A DNA stretch of 64,000 nucleotides from Haloplanus vescus (GCF_900107665.1 NZ_FNQT01000005.1:62001-126000), one strand, 5' to 3'; shown: positions 25,436-34,055, counted from the stretch's first letter. Numbers and translations are program-made. Notes: generated by a model from the letters alone, not told the origin.

Positions 25436-26302
25436 ATGTCAAGTAAGAACGTCTCCAGTGAAGTAGTTTCGGTCGATGAACAGGCTTTCGAGAAACACGA
25501 TGACGTCGAGGTCGACGAGGATGGGTTCGAGGTCGTCGACGAGACCCCGGAGTTCCGGGCGACGGTCGACATGGAAGTACAGGCGAAAGTCGATTCCAAC
25601 CATCCGGACGCGCGGGTCGAGGAAGGCCCGGATCACCTGTTCGGGAAGACCCTCGAACAGGAAGAGCGCATCGAGGCCCGGGAGGCCGAGCTGGAGCACA
25701 TCAGTGCCCAGGCGGAACTCAGTCAGCAGGAGGGACGCGCAAAGCGGACGCGGGAGGTCGTCGTCGCGCAGTGTGGCCGGGACGAACCCGAACCGGTGGA
25801 GCGCACGGATCCCCGAGAGAAGCTGACGCAGGAGGAACTCGCGGCGGTGAACAAGCAGGCGATGCGGATCAGCGACGAAGTGCAGGGCGGCTGGTCGAGA
25901 GCAGTCGTCGCGAAGCAGCTGGCCGAGAAGGTGCAGCGCGGCCAGGACGTGACGAAGGCGGTGCTGGAGACGTTGGAGGAGCAGAAGGCGGTCCCCGGTG
26001 CAATCGTGCCCATCGCGGATGTGCCGGACGTCCCGGTCGGTGAGGTGACGGTCGAAGGAACGATCGAGACCCTCTGGGAGCCTTCCTCAACGAGCATCCA
26101 GCAAGTCGGGCTGATAGCGGATGATAGCGGGAAAATCAAGTTCACCTGCTGGGAGAAATCCGGGCAGACAGTGGTGCGTGAAGGTCAGACAGTGCGGTTC
26201 CGGGCAGCAGCCAAGAACTGGTACGAAGGTCGGTGCTCAATCGCGCTGACCGGGTGGTCCCGGATCGAGTTCCCAGAGCGCGGTCGGTGGTGGGAAGAAT
26301 AG
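25436..26302 (+). CDS. RPA-like OB-fold DNA-binding protein
   Basis: 288 aa. The first half is acidic and helical. The C-terminal third is an OB fold (VTVEGTIETLWEPSSTSIQQVGLIADDSGKIKFTCWEKS, then VREGQTVRFRAAAKNWYEGR) like haloarchaeal RPA/single-stranded-DNA-binding proteins. A likely ssDNA-binding protein of this replicon, possibly acting in replication or transfer. A T6 run 17 bp after the stop (26320-26325) may end transcription. The hairpin-rich leader may allow autoregulation. Confidence 0.8.
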   Translation: MSSKNVSSEVVSVDEQAFEKHDDVEVDEDGFEVVDETPEFRATVDMEVQAKVDSNHPDARVEEGPDHLFGKTLEQEERIEAREAELEHISAQAELSQQEGRAKRTREVVVAQCGRDEPEPVERTDPREKLTQEELAAVNKQAMRISDEVQGGWSRAVVAKQLAEKVQRGQDVTKAVLETLEEQKAVPGAIVPIADVPDVPVGEVTVEGTIETLWEPSSTSIQQVGLIADDSGKIKFTCWEKSGQTVVREGQTVRFRAAAKNWYEGRCSIALTGWSRIEFPERGRWWEE

Positions 26303-26464
26303 GCAGTCGACCTACCCCCTTTTTTGCTGTGTGCCGGACCGACCCAGACCCCACCGCCCCACCCTCCGCTCCGTGCTCGCTTCGCTGCGCGCGCAGCCAC
26401 GACCTCACGCACCGGTCCAACAGTGATCATGCAAGCCGAGGGAGCGGATGTGCGATCCGAGGAA

Positions 26465-26495
26465 GTTTATCGGCCCCCAGAGGGGGGTGGACGCG
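26465..26495 (+). promoter_or_regulatory. Orphan E element
   Basis: GTTTATCG, then GCCCCC-AGA-GGGGGG and TGGACGCG, a strong match. Downstream on the plus strand only a 25-codon frame (GTG 26495 to TGA 26572) is seen, which overlaps the 3' end of the opposite-strand CARF-like gene. Either it drives a peptide or antisense RNA, or the gene it served has been lost. Confidence 0.6.
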
Positions 26496-26530
26496 TGAGT
26501 GCTCCGGTGAGACCTTCCAGAGAGTGTCGG

Positions 26531-27415
26531 TCAGTCCCTATGGGTTTTAACCCACATCATCCCCATCGTTGACAGGGACGTTTCGTGCCGATTCCCCTTT
26601 TCGTCACGGTCTACGTACCCGCGCTCATCGAGATTTGACGCATTGTACTGAACGCGGCTGCGAAACGAGTCATTGTACTCCTCACCGAGGTCGGCCGCCA
26701 ACTGCTCTGCAAGCTGTGATGTGGACTCCATCGCCCCTTCTCGGTACAGGAATTCCAAGATAGATTCTTCAAAATCCTGCAGCTCGCGCGCAGGTGATGC
26801 CGGGAACTCAACGTACATGTCGCCGTCATCGATCTCACGAACACCCTCTGTTACGCCCACACGGTCAATCTTTTCGCGGATCTCCTTGAGCTCGTGGAGA
26901 CGTTCCGGCATCCGGATGTCCTCCAGTTTCTCCAAGAACTCGATCTGGTTATCGATCGCCTCGATCATGTCCAAGACAAGGTATTCATCCGGTGCGGCGT
27001 AGTACGTATGAACCTGGTCGCGGTATTTTGGGTCTTTCTCGGCAATGATCGAGTCGGCCGCAGTGGCGAACGCGAACGCCACTGTCCGGGGCATCGAAGA
27101 GATGTTCACGTACACTTCGTTTCCCTTCTGCAGCTCCGTCCAGAGGTAGTCGTAGGCGAGTGGGTACAGGTTTTCGTAACTGTACAGCTGCTCGTACTCG
27201 ATTTGCTCATGGTCGACGTCGACATCGATGAGTTCGAACGATTCCTCCAGTCGTTGCACCATATTCCCGGCAAGGTCTCCAGCCCGGCTGTCAACGTCCT
27301 CAGTATCCGTGTCTATCAGGACAACGCGGTCCGCAGGTAGGTCGCCTTTTGAGATTGGGTAGATAAGCCGGTGAAAGTCAAACCCGACCGGGATGAAATG
27401 AAGGCGGTCAGTCAT
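26531..27415 (-). CDS. CARF-like winged-helix regulator (DUF6293/HFX_2341 family)
   Basis: 294 aa. The N-terminal Rossmann-like domain (LHFIPVGFDFHRLIYPI, VVLIDTDTED, VYVNISSMPRTVAFAFATAAD) resembles CARF ligand-binding domains, and a C-terminal winged helix (about 215-280, LEFLYREGAMESTSQLAEQLAADLG...VQYNASNLDERGYVDRDE) follows. This matches the haloarchaeal HFX_2341 group, related to Csa3. CARF domains sense cyclic oligonucleotides in CRISPR-linked defence, but no cas genes are present in this window, so its ligand and targets are unknown. It converges with the OB-fold gene. Confidence 0.82.
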   Translation of the reverse strand: MTDRLHFIPVGFDFHRLIYPISKGDLPADRVVLIDTDTEDVDSRAGDLAGNMVQRLEESFELIDVDVDHEQIEYEQLYSYENLYPLAYDYLWTELQKGNEVYVNISSMPRTVAFAFATAADSIIAEKDPKYRDQVHTYYAAPDEYLVLDMIEAIDNQIEFLEKLEDIRMPERLHELKEIREKIDRVGVTEGVREIDDGDMYVEFPASPARELQDFEESILEFLYREGAMESTSQLAEQLAADLGEEYNDSFRSRVQYNASNLDERGYVDRDEKGNRHETSLSTMGMMWVKTHRD

Positions 27416-27620
27416 CAGTCTCCACTCTCGGAGTGTTCACAAAAAATGCTTCGTAGTTCCATGGCCTCGGTTTTGTTGTCTCTCCGACAGAGTGTGTTCG
27501 AAGAATAATATTCACACATCATCCCATCTTCGGACCTCATTAGTCGGTAGGGTTAAGTTGCCGTGCGAGAAAGTATTGATTAGGTGCCCCGGAAGCACAA
27601 CAGCACCACCACAACAGCGC

Positions 27621-28424
27621 ATGTCGGAAGAGAGATTCCCTCACGGACCGATCCCCAAGTTCTCACCCCGCAACAGTCGTCACCGGCGGTTGTTCTCGAG
27701 CCACGATGCCGCACCGTACCTGCTGACCACGTTCACGAACGCGGTGTGGCTGGAGAAGCGGCCGGACGAGCTCGACGCGTTGCTGGCGCCGCACCAGGAG
27801 CTGATCCTGGCGAACGTCGAGCCCGACGAGGACCTGGTCGGGCGGACGCCGGACGATGAGATGGAGCGGGTTGAGAAGTTACAGCCAGCGTACTACATCC
27901 CGAGTGACCGGTGGGTGTACGAGGACACGATGACGGATGCTGAGCAGTTGGAAGAGATCGACCGTTGTATGGACGGGACTCGTGAGGTGTTCAACCGGAT
28001 CGAGGCCCGTGATGACCTGCCGACGCAGGTGATCCCGATCGCGAAGGGGTGGAAGCACTGGCATTTTGAACGGTGCCGGCGTACGTTCGAGGATCTCGGC
28101 TTGTCGTACTGTGCGTTCGATGTGACGCAGTACAACAGTATCAATATGGTTCTCGAGGACGTTCACCGGTTGATCGAGGTCATCGGTCCTGACGGGGTCT
28201 TGTTAATCGGGAAGCTGTCCCCCGATCATCTCCGACGATGCCCGCCTGAAGTGGTGGCTGCTACCGGGGTCGATCACTGGCGGAAGAACAGCCAGACGGA
28301 GTCAGGCCGGTTCAGTCGTGAGCTGTATCGTTTCTGGGCGATGCGGGCGTACGCCGCCATCAGCAGTGCACAGACCAGATTAGACCATTTCGGAAGCCAA
28401 TCCAATGTTCGTATTCATGGGTAA
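27621..28424 (+). CDS. Probable TIM-barrel protein of unknown function
   Basis: 267 aa from ATG 27621. The sequence alternates strand and helix (VIPIAKGWKHWHFERCRRTFEDLGLSYCAFD, then VIGPDGVLLIGKLSPDHLRRCPPEVVAATGVDHW), suggesting a TIM barrel such as tRNA-guanine transglycosylase/DpdA relatives. No catalytic Asp/zinc motif of those enzymes is obvious, so that is only a suggestion. Its stop overlaps the start of the acidic protein gene, indicating an operon. Preceded by an AT-rich promoter region. Confidence 0.6.
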   Translation: MSEERFPHGPIPKFSPRNSRHRRLFSSHDAAPYLLTTFTNAVWLEKRPDELDALLAPHQELILANVEPDEDLVGRTPDDEMERVEKLQPAYYIPSDRWVYEDTMTDAEQLEEIDRCMDGTREVFNRIEARDDLPTQVIPIAKGWKHWHFERCRRTFEDLGLSYCAFDVTQYNSINMVLEDVHRLIEVIGPDGVLLIGKLSPDHLRRCPPEVVAATGVDHWRKNSQTESGRFSRELYRFWAMRAYAAISSAQTRLDHFGSQSNVRIHG

Positions 28425-29232
28425 CCGTGTTGGCAGTCCGCCGTCCAGTTCGGGCGGTGGAGGCGAGGAACAGCCCGAGGAACAGCCAGAGGAGGAAGCG
28501 ACCGGTGACGAGGACGAGACGGTGCAGACCGGTATCACGGGCGCGGTGGCGGGTGCTGCGGCAGCTGCCGCCGGTGCTGCGTCGGGGAGTGGTTCGCCGC
28601 CTGTAGATGGTGAGACACCTGACGAAGACGCGGAGGATGATGAGGATGTCAGTCCCGATGATAACGACGAGGGCAGCAAGGAAGACCCAGAGGTTCCGGA
28701 GGAGACCCCGGAAGATCCGCCCGTTGAGCCGGAGCAGCCGACCGACGGTGACGGGTTTGAGCCTGCGGAGCCGGCAGAGAAACCCACCGAATCTGACAGT
28801 GAGGAGGAGACTGAGGACGAGGAGGCACCTGAGGACGAGGAGGCACCTGAGGACGAGGAGGACCTCGACGATGACGATGAGGATTCCCGGTTCGTGTACG
28901 GCGATATCGTGTTCGATCGGGACAGCGTCGACGAGGACGAAGTCGACGAGGCGGACACCGAGTTGTCCGTAGTTGTGAACCTCCCGGACGCGAGTATCCG
29001 TGAGTGGGAGTGCGGCGAGGATGAGACCGTAACGGATCGGGACTCGCATTACCCACCGACTGATGACGTCGTCGTGGTCGTTGAGCGGGGGGTGCTGGAC
29101 GCGGTGGCGCCTGCGTGGGATGAGCGCGAGTCCGAAATCCTGATCGAGGAGTTGGATGCTGTCGGTGTAGAGTATACAGCCTATCCGTCGCTTCGGCTAG
29201 GGCTGTATGAGCCGTCGTATCTCCGGGAATAA
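28405..29232 (+). CDS. Extremely acidic low-complexity protein with Ala-rich stretch and conserved C-terminal domain
   Basis: 275 aa. Residues 1-180 are Glu/Asp/Pro-rich, interrupted by a Gly/Ala stretch (GAVAGAAAAAAGAASG). An 18-bp tandem repeat (EDEEAP units, about 28813-28861) expands it. The C-terminal 90 residues look folded (LSVVVNLPDASIREWEC, VVVVVERGVLDAVAPAWDERESEILIEELDAVGVEY). ATG 28405 overlaps the previous gene by 20 bp; ATG 28417 would shorten the overlap to 8. A nucleic-acid mimic is possible given the charge, but is not shown. Confidence 0.7.
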   Translation: MFVFMGNRVGSPPSSSGGGGEEQPEEQPEEEATGDEDETVQTGITGAVAGAAAAAAGAASGSGSPPVDGETPDEDAEDDEDVSPDDNDEGSKEDPEVPEETPEDPPVEPEQPTDGDGFEPAEPAEKPTESDSEEETEDEEAPEDEEAPEDEEDLDDDDEDSRFVYGDIVFDRDSVDEDEVDEADTELSVVVNLPDASIREWECGEDETVTDRDSHYPPTDDVVVVVERGVLDAVAPAWDERESEILIEELDAVGVEYTAYPSLRLGLYEPSYLRE

Positions 29233-29337
29233 GAACGCGTAGAAAATTCCGCTTGAAGTACGTTACTACGCCGGTTTAGGAGTCAAGCACTGTATTCAGT
29301 GCCACAACCCCCAGGACCGAATTCCGTACTCGATAGC

Positions 29338-29365
29338 GTTTATTTGCCCCTCAATGGGTGAGGGG
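29338..29365 (+). promoter_or_regulatory. E element before tfb
   Basis: GTTTATTT, then GCCCCTC-AATGGGT-GAGGGG, with the stem CCCCTC/GAGGGG intact. It lies 39 bp before the tfb start and is the only E element in front of a basal transcription factor here. Confidence 0.6.
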
Positions 29366-29404
29366 ATCGCTGTACTGGCGAGTTCCCGAATCACGGTGAG
29401 AACG

Positions 29405-30328
29405 ATGGCAACCAGAGACATCTACGAAACTGGATTCGACGAAGACGTCCGAACGGAATCGAGTGCGAATCAGTGTCCCGAGTGCGACGGCCGGGTTACC
29501 ACGAACGCGGTCGAAACGGTCTGCGAGGACTGTGGCCTGGTCATCGACGAACAGCGCATCGATCACGGGCCGGAGTGGCGGGCGTACGACGACGAGCGCG
29601 AGCGCACAGGCGCTCCGTTAACCGCGGCACGACACGATCGAGGATTGTCGACGGAGATCGGCCGCGGGACCGATGCGAACGGGAATGAACTCTCAGGACA
29701 GAAGCGACGGCGGCTCGCTCGGATGCGGCGTGAACAGACGCGTGGGCGGTTTCAGTCGAAAGCTGAACGCAACCTCGCACACGGGCTTAGTGAAGTCCGC
29801 CGGATCAGTAGTGCGCTCGAACTATCCGAGACGATCCGTGACCAGGCCTGCCAGCTATTCCGCAGCGCTCAGAACGAGGACCTCCTCCAGGGCCGGTCGA
29901 TCGAGGCGATGGCCGCCGCGAGTGTCTACGGGGCGTGTCGGTGTAACGGGCGGCCGCGAACGCTCAACGACATCACCGAGTCGGCGCGCGTCGAGCAATC
30001 GCGGGTGACGAACGCATACACGACGCTGAATACGGAACTTGGCTTGCCAGCCCAACCCGTGACGCCGAGTACGTTCGTTCCGCGGTTGGCCTCGGAGCTC
30101 GACGTCTCCGATCAGATCCGGCAGCGGGCTCGGCAGTTGGCGGAAGCATCCGAATCGACCGGAGCAACCACGGGGGTTCGACCATCTGGGTTCGCTGCAG
30201 CCTGTCTGTACAAGGCCGGACGCGAAGACGGACGATGGCTCACCCAGTCGGACGTCGCTGACGTTGCGAACGTCTCGGTGGTCACCGTGCGGACCCACCG
30301 CGACGCGCTGGACGAACTGGCTGTCTAA
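29405..30328 (+). CDS. tfb: Transcription initiation factor IIB (TFB)
   Basis: 307 aa from ATG 29405, consistent with the GGTGAGA ribosome-site-like sequence just upstream; other starts would extend into the promoter. An N-terminal zinc ribbon (Cys24, Cys27, Cys40, Cys43) is followed by the B-reader/linker (GRGTDANGNELSGQKRRRLARMR). Two cyclin folds follow (about 115-205 and 210-300), each with the AAASVYGACR or FAAACLYKAGR type helix. All core elements are present. Haloarchaea encode several TFBs; with tbp at 5190 it may form a replicon-encoded pair. Confidence 0.96.
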   Translation: MATRDIYETGFDEDVRTESSANQCPECDGRVTTNAVETVCEDCGLVIDEQRIDHGPEWRAYDDERERTGAPLTAARHDRGLSTEIGRGTDANGNELSGQKRRRLARMRREQTRGRFQSKAERNLAHGLSEVRRISSALELSETIRDQACQLFRSAQNEDLLQGRSIEAMAAASVYGACRCNGRPRTLNDITESARVEQSRVTNAYTTLNTELGLPAQPVTPSTFVPRLASELDVSDQIRQRARQLAEASESTGATTGVRPSGFAAACLYKAGREDGRWLTQSDVADVANVSVVTVRTHRDALDELAV

Positions 30329-30428
30329 CGCCCACACTGCTGATTTTCGGTTGTATGTCTGTAGGCTGATTGATGTGAGAGCCATTGTTTAAACCCGAAG
30401 ACGAAGCATGATACGGCCAGATCACTCT

Positions 30429-31316
30429 ATGACCGACCAGTACGCCGACTACGAAGCCCTCCGACCGCTCGGCGAAGCGACCCACGTTCCCGACGATCAA
30501 CTCACCAGTAGTAGTGGCGAGCCCCGGCGGCAACGCTCTAGTGGCGTCGACACGGACTATCCAGACGGCCCGACAGCAGATGAGACCGAGTGCGATTCCT
30601 GCGGAGCGTCGATCCCCGCTGGCCAGTCGAAGTGCCGGTTCTGTCTCACGAACCATCTCGAAGCAGCAGACGATCAGGACACATCGAATGCCGAACGGAC
30701 TCTTCTCCACGTCATCCAGCTGCTCGTAGAGGCGTCGACGTTCTACGGCGCCGTCGGGAAGGGATCTGCTGCGGCCACCCTCCTCGCGAAGGGAGATGAT
30801 GACCCAGTAATCGATGACCGCAAGCTAATCTACGATCTCGACGAGGAACCGGCCCCACAGCTTGTTGATCAGTGGCCCTCGCTCCCCTCGGCGACACGGG
30901 TCACGTCTGAATGTGGTAATCAGCTGCTCGCGGCTGCTCGTGAGCGGACGGCGTGGACAGAGACGACGCAGTCCCGTCACGACGGCGAGCACGCGACGTT
31001 TCTCTACGACGAAACCGGGAGCGAGGTTCGCACCGAAGCTCGTCTTGCAAGCCTACGTGAGGACGCAGACGACGACCTCTGGCTGGTGCCAGCGATTGCG
31101 CTCCAGGAATCCGTTGACAAAACCGATACCGAACAGCCACGACGCGAGCGCCCGAACAGAACTCACCTCGAGTGTCGGGAATGTGATCGGGAGACTAAGC
31201 ATCGATTCCGCGAATTCGAGGCAGTCCCCGATGACGAGTGGACCGAGCAGCCCATGTGGGAGTGTCAGCGATGCGGGACACCCCGCTATGGGCCCGAACC
31301 CGAAGCCAGTCAGTAG
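30429..31316 (+). CDS. Double zinc-ribbon hypothetical protein
   Basis: 295 aa from ATG 30429 (ATG 30408 is also possible). Zinc ribbons sit near the N-terminus (CDSCGASIPAGQSKCRFC) and the C-terminus (CRECDRETKHRF ... WECQRCGTPRYG). Between them is a mostly helical region. A TATA-like GTTTAAAC lies at about 30389-30396. Plasmid-conserved in haloarchaea to my knowledge; function unknown. L3 follows its stop by 13 bp. Confidence 0.7.
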   Translation: MTDQYADYEALRPLGEATHVPDDQLTSSSGEPRRQRSSGVDTDYPDGPTADETECDSCGASIPAGQSKCRFCLTNHLEAADDQDTSNAERTLLHVIQLLVEASTFYGAVGKGSAAATLLAKGDDDPVIDDRKLIYDLDEEPAPQLVDQWPSLPSATRVTSECGNQLLAAARERTAWTETTQSRHDGEHATFLYDETGSEVRTEARLASLREDADDDLWLVPAIALQESVDKTDTEQPRRERPNRTHLECRECDRETKHRFREFEAVPDDEWTEQPMWECQRCGTPRYGPEPEASQ

Positions 31317-31329
31317 AGACGGCGTCAGT

Positions 31330-31370
31330 TTAACCAACGGATCCTGATATCGAGTCGTTCTGTTGGTTAA
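31330..31370. repeat. L element 3: one arm ends in G, 21-bp spacer
   Basis: Arms TTAACCAACG and TGTTGGTTAA. It lies 13 bp after the 30429 stop and 53 bp upstream of the next E element. Confidence 0.88.
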
Positions 31371-31423
31371 CTGGAGGTCAGTTCGTGATCACTCCCGAAC
31401 CGCCCCGCTGACTGCCCGCCGGT

Positions 31424-31454
31424 GTTTTTTCGCGCCGTAAATTGGCGGAGGCGC
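31424..31454 (+). promoter_or_regulatory. E element before 31459
   Basis: GTTTTTTC, then GCGCC-N7-GGCG-GAGGCGC. The dyad ends 4 bp before the ATG. Confidence 0.6.
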
Positions 31455-31458
31455 ACAC

Positions 31459-31647
31459 ATGGACCCACGAGACACCCCCGGCTATCGACTCCACCGCGCG
31501 CTCAGTAGCCTCACCAGTATCGACAGCGACCAATTGGAGCCCGCTGATCAAGAGCGAATTAGCACCGCGACGACGCTCCTCGAGCAGGTAGATTTTCTCA
31601 CCCAACCGAATACGACGAGGGACGGTGACGTCAACAGAGAATCCTGA
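31459..31647 (+). CDS. Small helical protein
   Basis: 62 aa, chosen because the ATG directly follows an L-E promoter pair. It is helical (YRLHRALSSLTSIDSDQLEPADQERISTATTLLEQVDFL) with a charged tail. No known domain. Codon use is like its neighbours. Confidence 0.62.
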   Translation: MDPRDTPGYRLHRALSSLTSIDSDQLEPADQERISTATTLLEQVDFLTQPNTTRDGDVNRES

Positions 31648-31698
31648 CAGCTCGACGCGTCGGCAGCGCAACGTCATGTGGCCGTCACAGCGTGAGCA

Positions 31699-31730
31699 GT
31701 TGCTCGCCCCCTGAAGGGGTGCGGGGGCGC
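31699..31730 (+). promoter_or_regulatory. E element before 31754
   Basis: GTTGCTC, then GCCCCC-TGA-AGGGGT-GCGGGGGCGC. The first box is degenerate, and the dyad and trailing GCGGGGGC are strong. The AGCTCCCGA-N6-CGATG context before the start recurs at 41894. Confidence 0.6.
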
Positions 31731-31753
31731 GAGACAGCTCCCGAGAACAACCG

Positions 31754-32134
31754 ATGGCAACTCTCCAAGCCGCAACGACATCGACCGGCGCGCTCGTAAC
31801 AGACCCACAGGCCGTCCGCCAGCTCTGTGAGAACCACTGCTTCGGGACGCTCAACTGGGAGGTGGACGACGACGGCGAACTGATCATCTGGGGCTACGAT
31901 AGCTTCGAAGTGTACGAGGCCCGTGAGAACGGGCTTCCTGACTACGACGGTGGCATCGTCACCCACGAGTTCCTCCGGTCGCTCGCGGAGTATCTCGAAC
32001 CGGACGAAGAATTCGACATCCAGACAGCCGGATTTACCAAATGCCGATTTCCCGTGCTGGCGAAACGGTACGTCGTCCGCGACGGTGAGGTGCTGTACGC
32101 GGACCTCAGTTCCCCCGACCCGATCGACGAGTAG
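31754..32134 (+). CDS. Small plasmid-type protein, unknown function
   Basis: 126 aa. Contains LCENHCFGTLNWEVDDDGELIIWGYDSFEVYEARENGLPDYDGGIVTHEFLRSLAEYL, a mixed alpha/beta acidic domain. I recognise the type from haloarchaeal plasmids only by its context. It ends one codon gap before the E element of the next gene. Confidence 0.65.
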   Translation: MATLQAATTSTGALVTDPQAVRQLCENHCFGTLNWEVDDDGELIIWGYDSFEVYEARENGLPDYDGGIVTHEFLRSLAEYLEPDEEFDIQTAGFTKCRFPVLAKRYVVRDGEVLYADLSSPDPIDE

Positions 32135-32135
32135 C

Positions 32136-32170
32136 GTTGTTCGTCCCCCGGGAGGGGTGCGGGGCGATCC
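32136..32170 (+). promoter_or_regulatory. E element before 32203
   Basis: GTTGTTCG, then TCCCCC-GGGA-GGGGTGCGGGGC. The leader then carries GAGGTGATT, a strong Shine-Dalgarno 5 bp before the ATG. Confidence 0.65.
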
Positions 32171-32202
32171 AGTCGTGGATCGTCCTGCGAGGTGATTGTT
32201 CA

Positions 32203-32865
32203 ATGGGCCACCGCGCACTTGTTGCGTACGAACGAACCGACGGACAGTACACGCTCCATTACTCTCATTGGGGTGCATCAAATCTGAAGCTCAAGCACCG
32301 AATCTCGGCTGAGTCGCCGTTCGGTGGCGAAGACACCGACTCCAAGTGGGCGAAACAGCTGCTGGCGGAGTTAGCCGATGGCCTCGAGGCAGATGCGGTC
32401 GACGGCTACCTCGCCGGCGAAGACCGACCGTCGACGGTCGTCGAGCCGAAGCCTCGCGCCACCGGGCTCACGCTCGAGGAGATTATCGCTGACCATCTCG
32501 ACTACCTCCACCACGAGGCGTTCTTCGTGGTGTCGCCGACGTTCGAGGTGACCGCCTATCGGACGCTGTGGTTCGGGCTCCAGTACGACTCGGAGACAGT
32601 CGAACAGGGAGAGACGGTCGGGAACGGCGCGCTCGCGACGGTGCGCTGGTACGACGGCGAGCCGGTCGGCGACGGCCACCTGCAGGGCCAGTTCGCGGCC
32701 CTCAAAGACGTCGTCGGCGACATGCTCGACAAGGGCGTCTTCACACCGTCAACGGCGAGACAGTATCTGAAACGGAAGCTCGCTGAGCGGGTCGGAGACC
32801 GACAGGAGCTGCTCATTCCGACCGGAGAATCACCCTTCGAGACAGCGAGTCTCGGCAAGCCGTAA
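32203..32865 (+). CDS. DUF6735-type haloarchaeal protein
   Basis: 220 aa from ATG 32203. The start is set by the GAGGTGATT ribosome site. The N-terminus MGHRALVAYERTDGQYTLHYSHWGASN matches the haloarchaeal DUF6735 family (from memory). The rest is alpha/beta with DHLDYLHHEAFFVVSPTFE and RWYDGEPVGDG. Function unknown; usual on mobile replicons. Confidence 0.78.
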   Translation: MGHRALVAYERTDGQYTLHYSHWGASNLKLKHRISAESPFGGEDTDSKWAKQLLAELADGLEADAVDGYLAGEDRPSTVVEPKPRATGLTLEEIIADHLDYLHHEAFFVVSPTFEVTAYRTLWFGLQYDSETVEQGETVGNGALATVRWYDGEPVGDGHLQGQFAALKDVVGDMLDKGVFTPSTARQYLKRKLAERVGDRQELLIPTGESPFETASLGKP

Positions 32866-32902
32866 CACCAATCCCTTAGTGGATATCGGGGGATGTCTAA
32901 GT

Positions 32903-33187
32903 ATGTCAAATCAGTCTGAAGATGACGTTCGTGTTTGGCTTGTCGAACGGACGTACTCCGATGACGAGCAGAACCTGATCATCCTCACCTACGCAACACC
33001 CGATGGAGAACAGTACTATCGGAAGGAACGCGCACTCACGTCCTTCACCGACGTCCGAGATACGACAGCAGCAGTCGATGCTGAACCCGGCAATCTTGGC
33101 ATGGTCGATGACCCCGACCTCCAGGAGCAATACGCGGCCGAAGCACAGCGAATGCAGGAAGTTCACGACCCTGACGACGTAATCTGA
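32903..33187 (+). CDS. Small acidic hypothetical protein
   Basis: 94 aa from ATG 32903. Contains a beta-hairpin-rich start (VRVWLVERTYSDDEQNLIILTYATPDGEQYYRKERAL) and a helical tail. No known family recognised. Confidence 0.65.
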   Translation: MSNQSEDDVRVWLVERTYSDDEQNLIILTYATPDGEQYYRKERALTSFTDVRDTTAAVDAEPGNLGMVDDPDLQEQYAAEAQRMQEVHDPDDVI

Positions 33188-33248
33188 GATCTACTGGTCG
33201 ACAACGCTGCAGGCCATGGGTTATGTCGTAGCAGGCCTTAGACGGGGT

Positions 33249-33995
33249 ATGCGCGAACTCGTCTTCGCTCTCGAATACGAGCCCGGCTGCAACAGGGTGG
33301 CGGACGCCCTCGCCGACCACCCCGACGCTCGCGTTCGCTCGCTCTCGCTGCACGCCACTGCCGAGCGTCTCTGGCGGGTCGACCATGCCACCGGTACGCC
33401 TGAGGCGCTCAACGCCATCGAGGACGCCTTTCTCAACGGCGACTACTACGCTGACTGTCTCGCCACCGAGGACTGCAACGCCACACAGACCACCCGCGTC
33501 CTCGACCGCACGGACGACGCGCTCATCCTCTACTCAGATTGGGAGCGCACTCCGACCTGCGCCTCAGTCCCCCACATCGCTCGCGACCACCTCGGCGACG
33601 GCGTGCTGTTCGAGACTCGTCACGAGGGCCGCCACTACACGTGGCGACTCATCCACTCCGGCGATGGCGACGTGGCGGCGTTCTTCGACGCTCTCAAAGT
33701 CGCCGTCGGGGAGTGCGCCCAGATGGAGATGCTCCGCACAGCGGACACAACATCAGCTAGGGGAAGCGACGGAACACCAAGTGGATTGCCTCCAGCCCAA
33801 GAGGCTGCTCTCCAGGCCGCCGTCGAACACGGCTACTACGAATCACCCCGCGAGGTCGATGTTGGAGAACTCGCAGAGCATCTCGACGTGCCACGGTCAA
33901 CACTCACCTACCGACTCCGTCGGGCGGAAGAACATTTGGCGAAGCAACATGTCGCCGGCGAGCGGGTAGCGGAAGAACGGCTGGCATCCCACTGA
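33249..33995 (+). CDS. Bat-type HTH-10 transcriptional regulator
   Basis: 248 aa from ATG 33249. The C-terminal domain (LPPAQEAALQAAVEHGYYESPREVDVGELAEHLDVPRSTLTYRLRRAEEHLAKQH) is the bacterio-opsin-activator-type HTH (PF04967). The N-terminal domain is unassigned and may sense metal or redox state (CLATEDCNATQT, CASVPH). It lies 60 bp before the heavy-metal ATPase and in the same direction. In haloarchaea such regulators often control the adjacent copper or zinc pump. Probable regulator of the pump (inference). Confidence 0.85.
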   Translation: MRELVFALEYEPGCNRVADALADHPDARVRSLSLHATAERLWRVDHATGTPEALNAIEDAFLNGDYYADCLATEDCNATQTTRVLDRTDDALILYSDWERTPTCASVPHIARDHLGDGVLFETRHEGRHYTWRLIHSGDGDVAAFFDALKVAVGECAQMEMLRTADTTSARGSDGTPSGLPPAQEAALQAAVEHGYYESPREVDVGELAEHLDVPRSTLTYRLRRAEEHLAKQHVAGERVAEERLASH

Positions 33996-34004
33996 GGGCC
34001 GTAG

Positions 34005-34018
34005 TTGGAATATTCCAA
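34005..34018. promoter_or_regulatory. 14-bp perfect palindrome before the P-type ATPase
   Basis: TTGGAATATTCCAA, located 37 bp upstream of the ATPase ATG at 34056. Likely an operator for the bat-type regulator just upstream. Confidence 0.6.
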
Positions 34019-34055
34019 CAAAGACATATCGAACTCCCGCTCCTACCGTGACGTG

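Noticed and set aside
24460-25599. Several open frames in the GC-rich stretch, both strands
   Set aside because: Composition is Arg/Ser/Pro/Gly/Ala with no conserved pattern; probably a non-coding leader.
28360-29049. Leu/Val/Arg-rich and Ser-rich minus-strand frames over the acidic gene
   Set aside because: Antisense of Glu/Asp repeat codons; no independent evidence.
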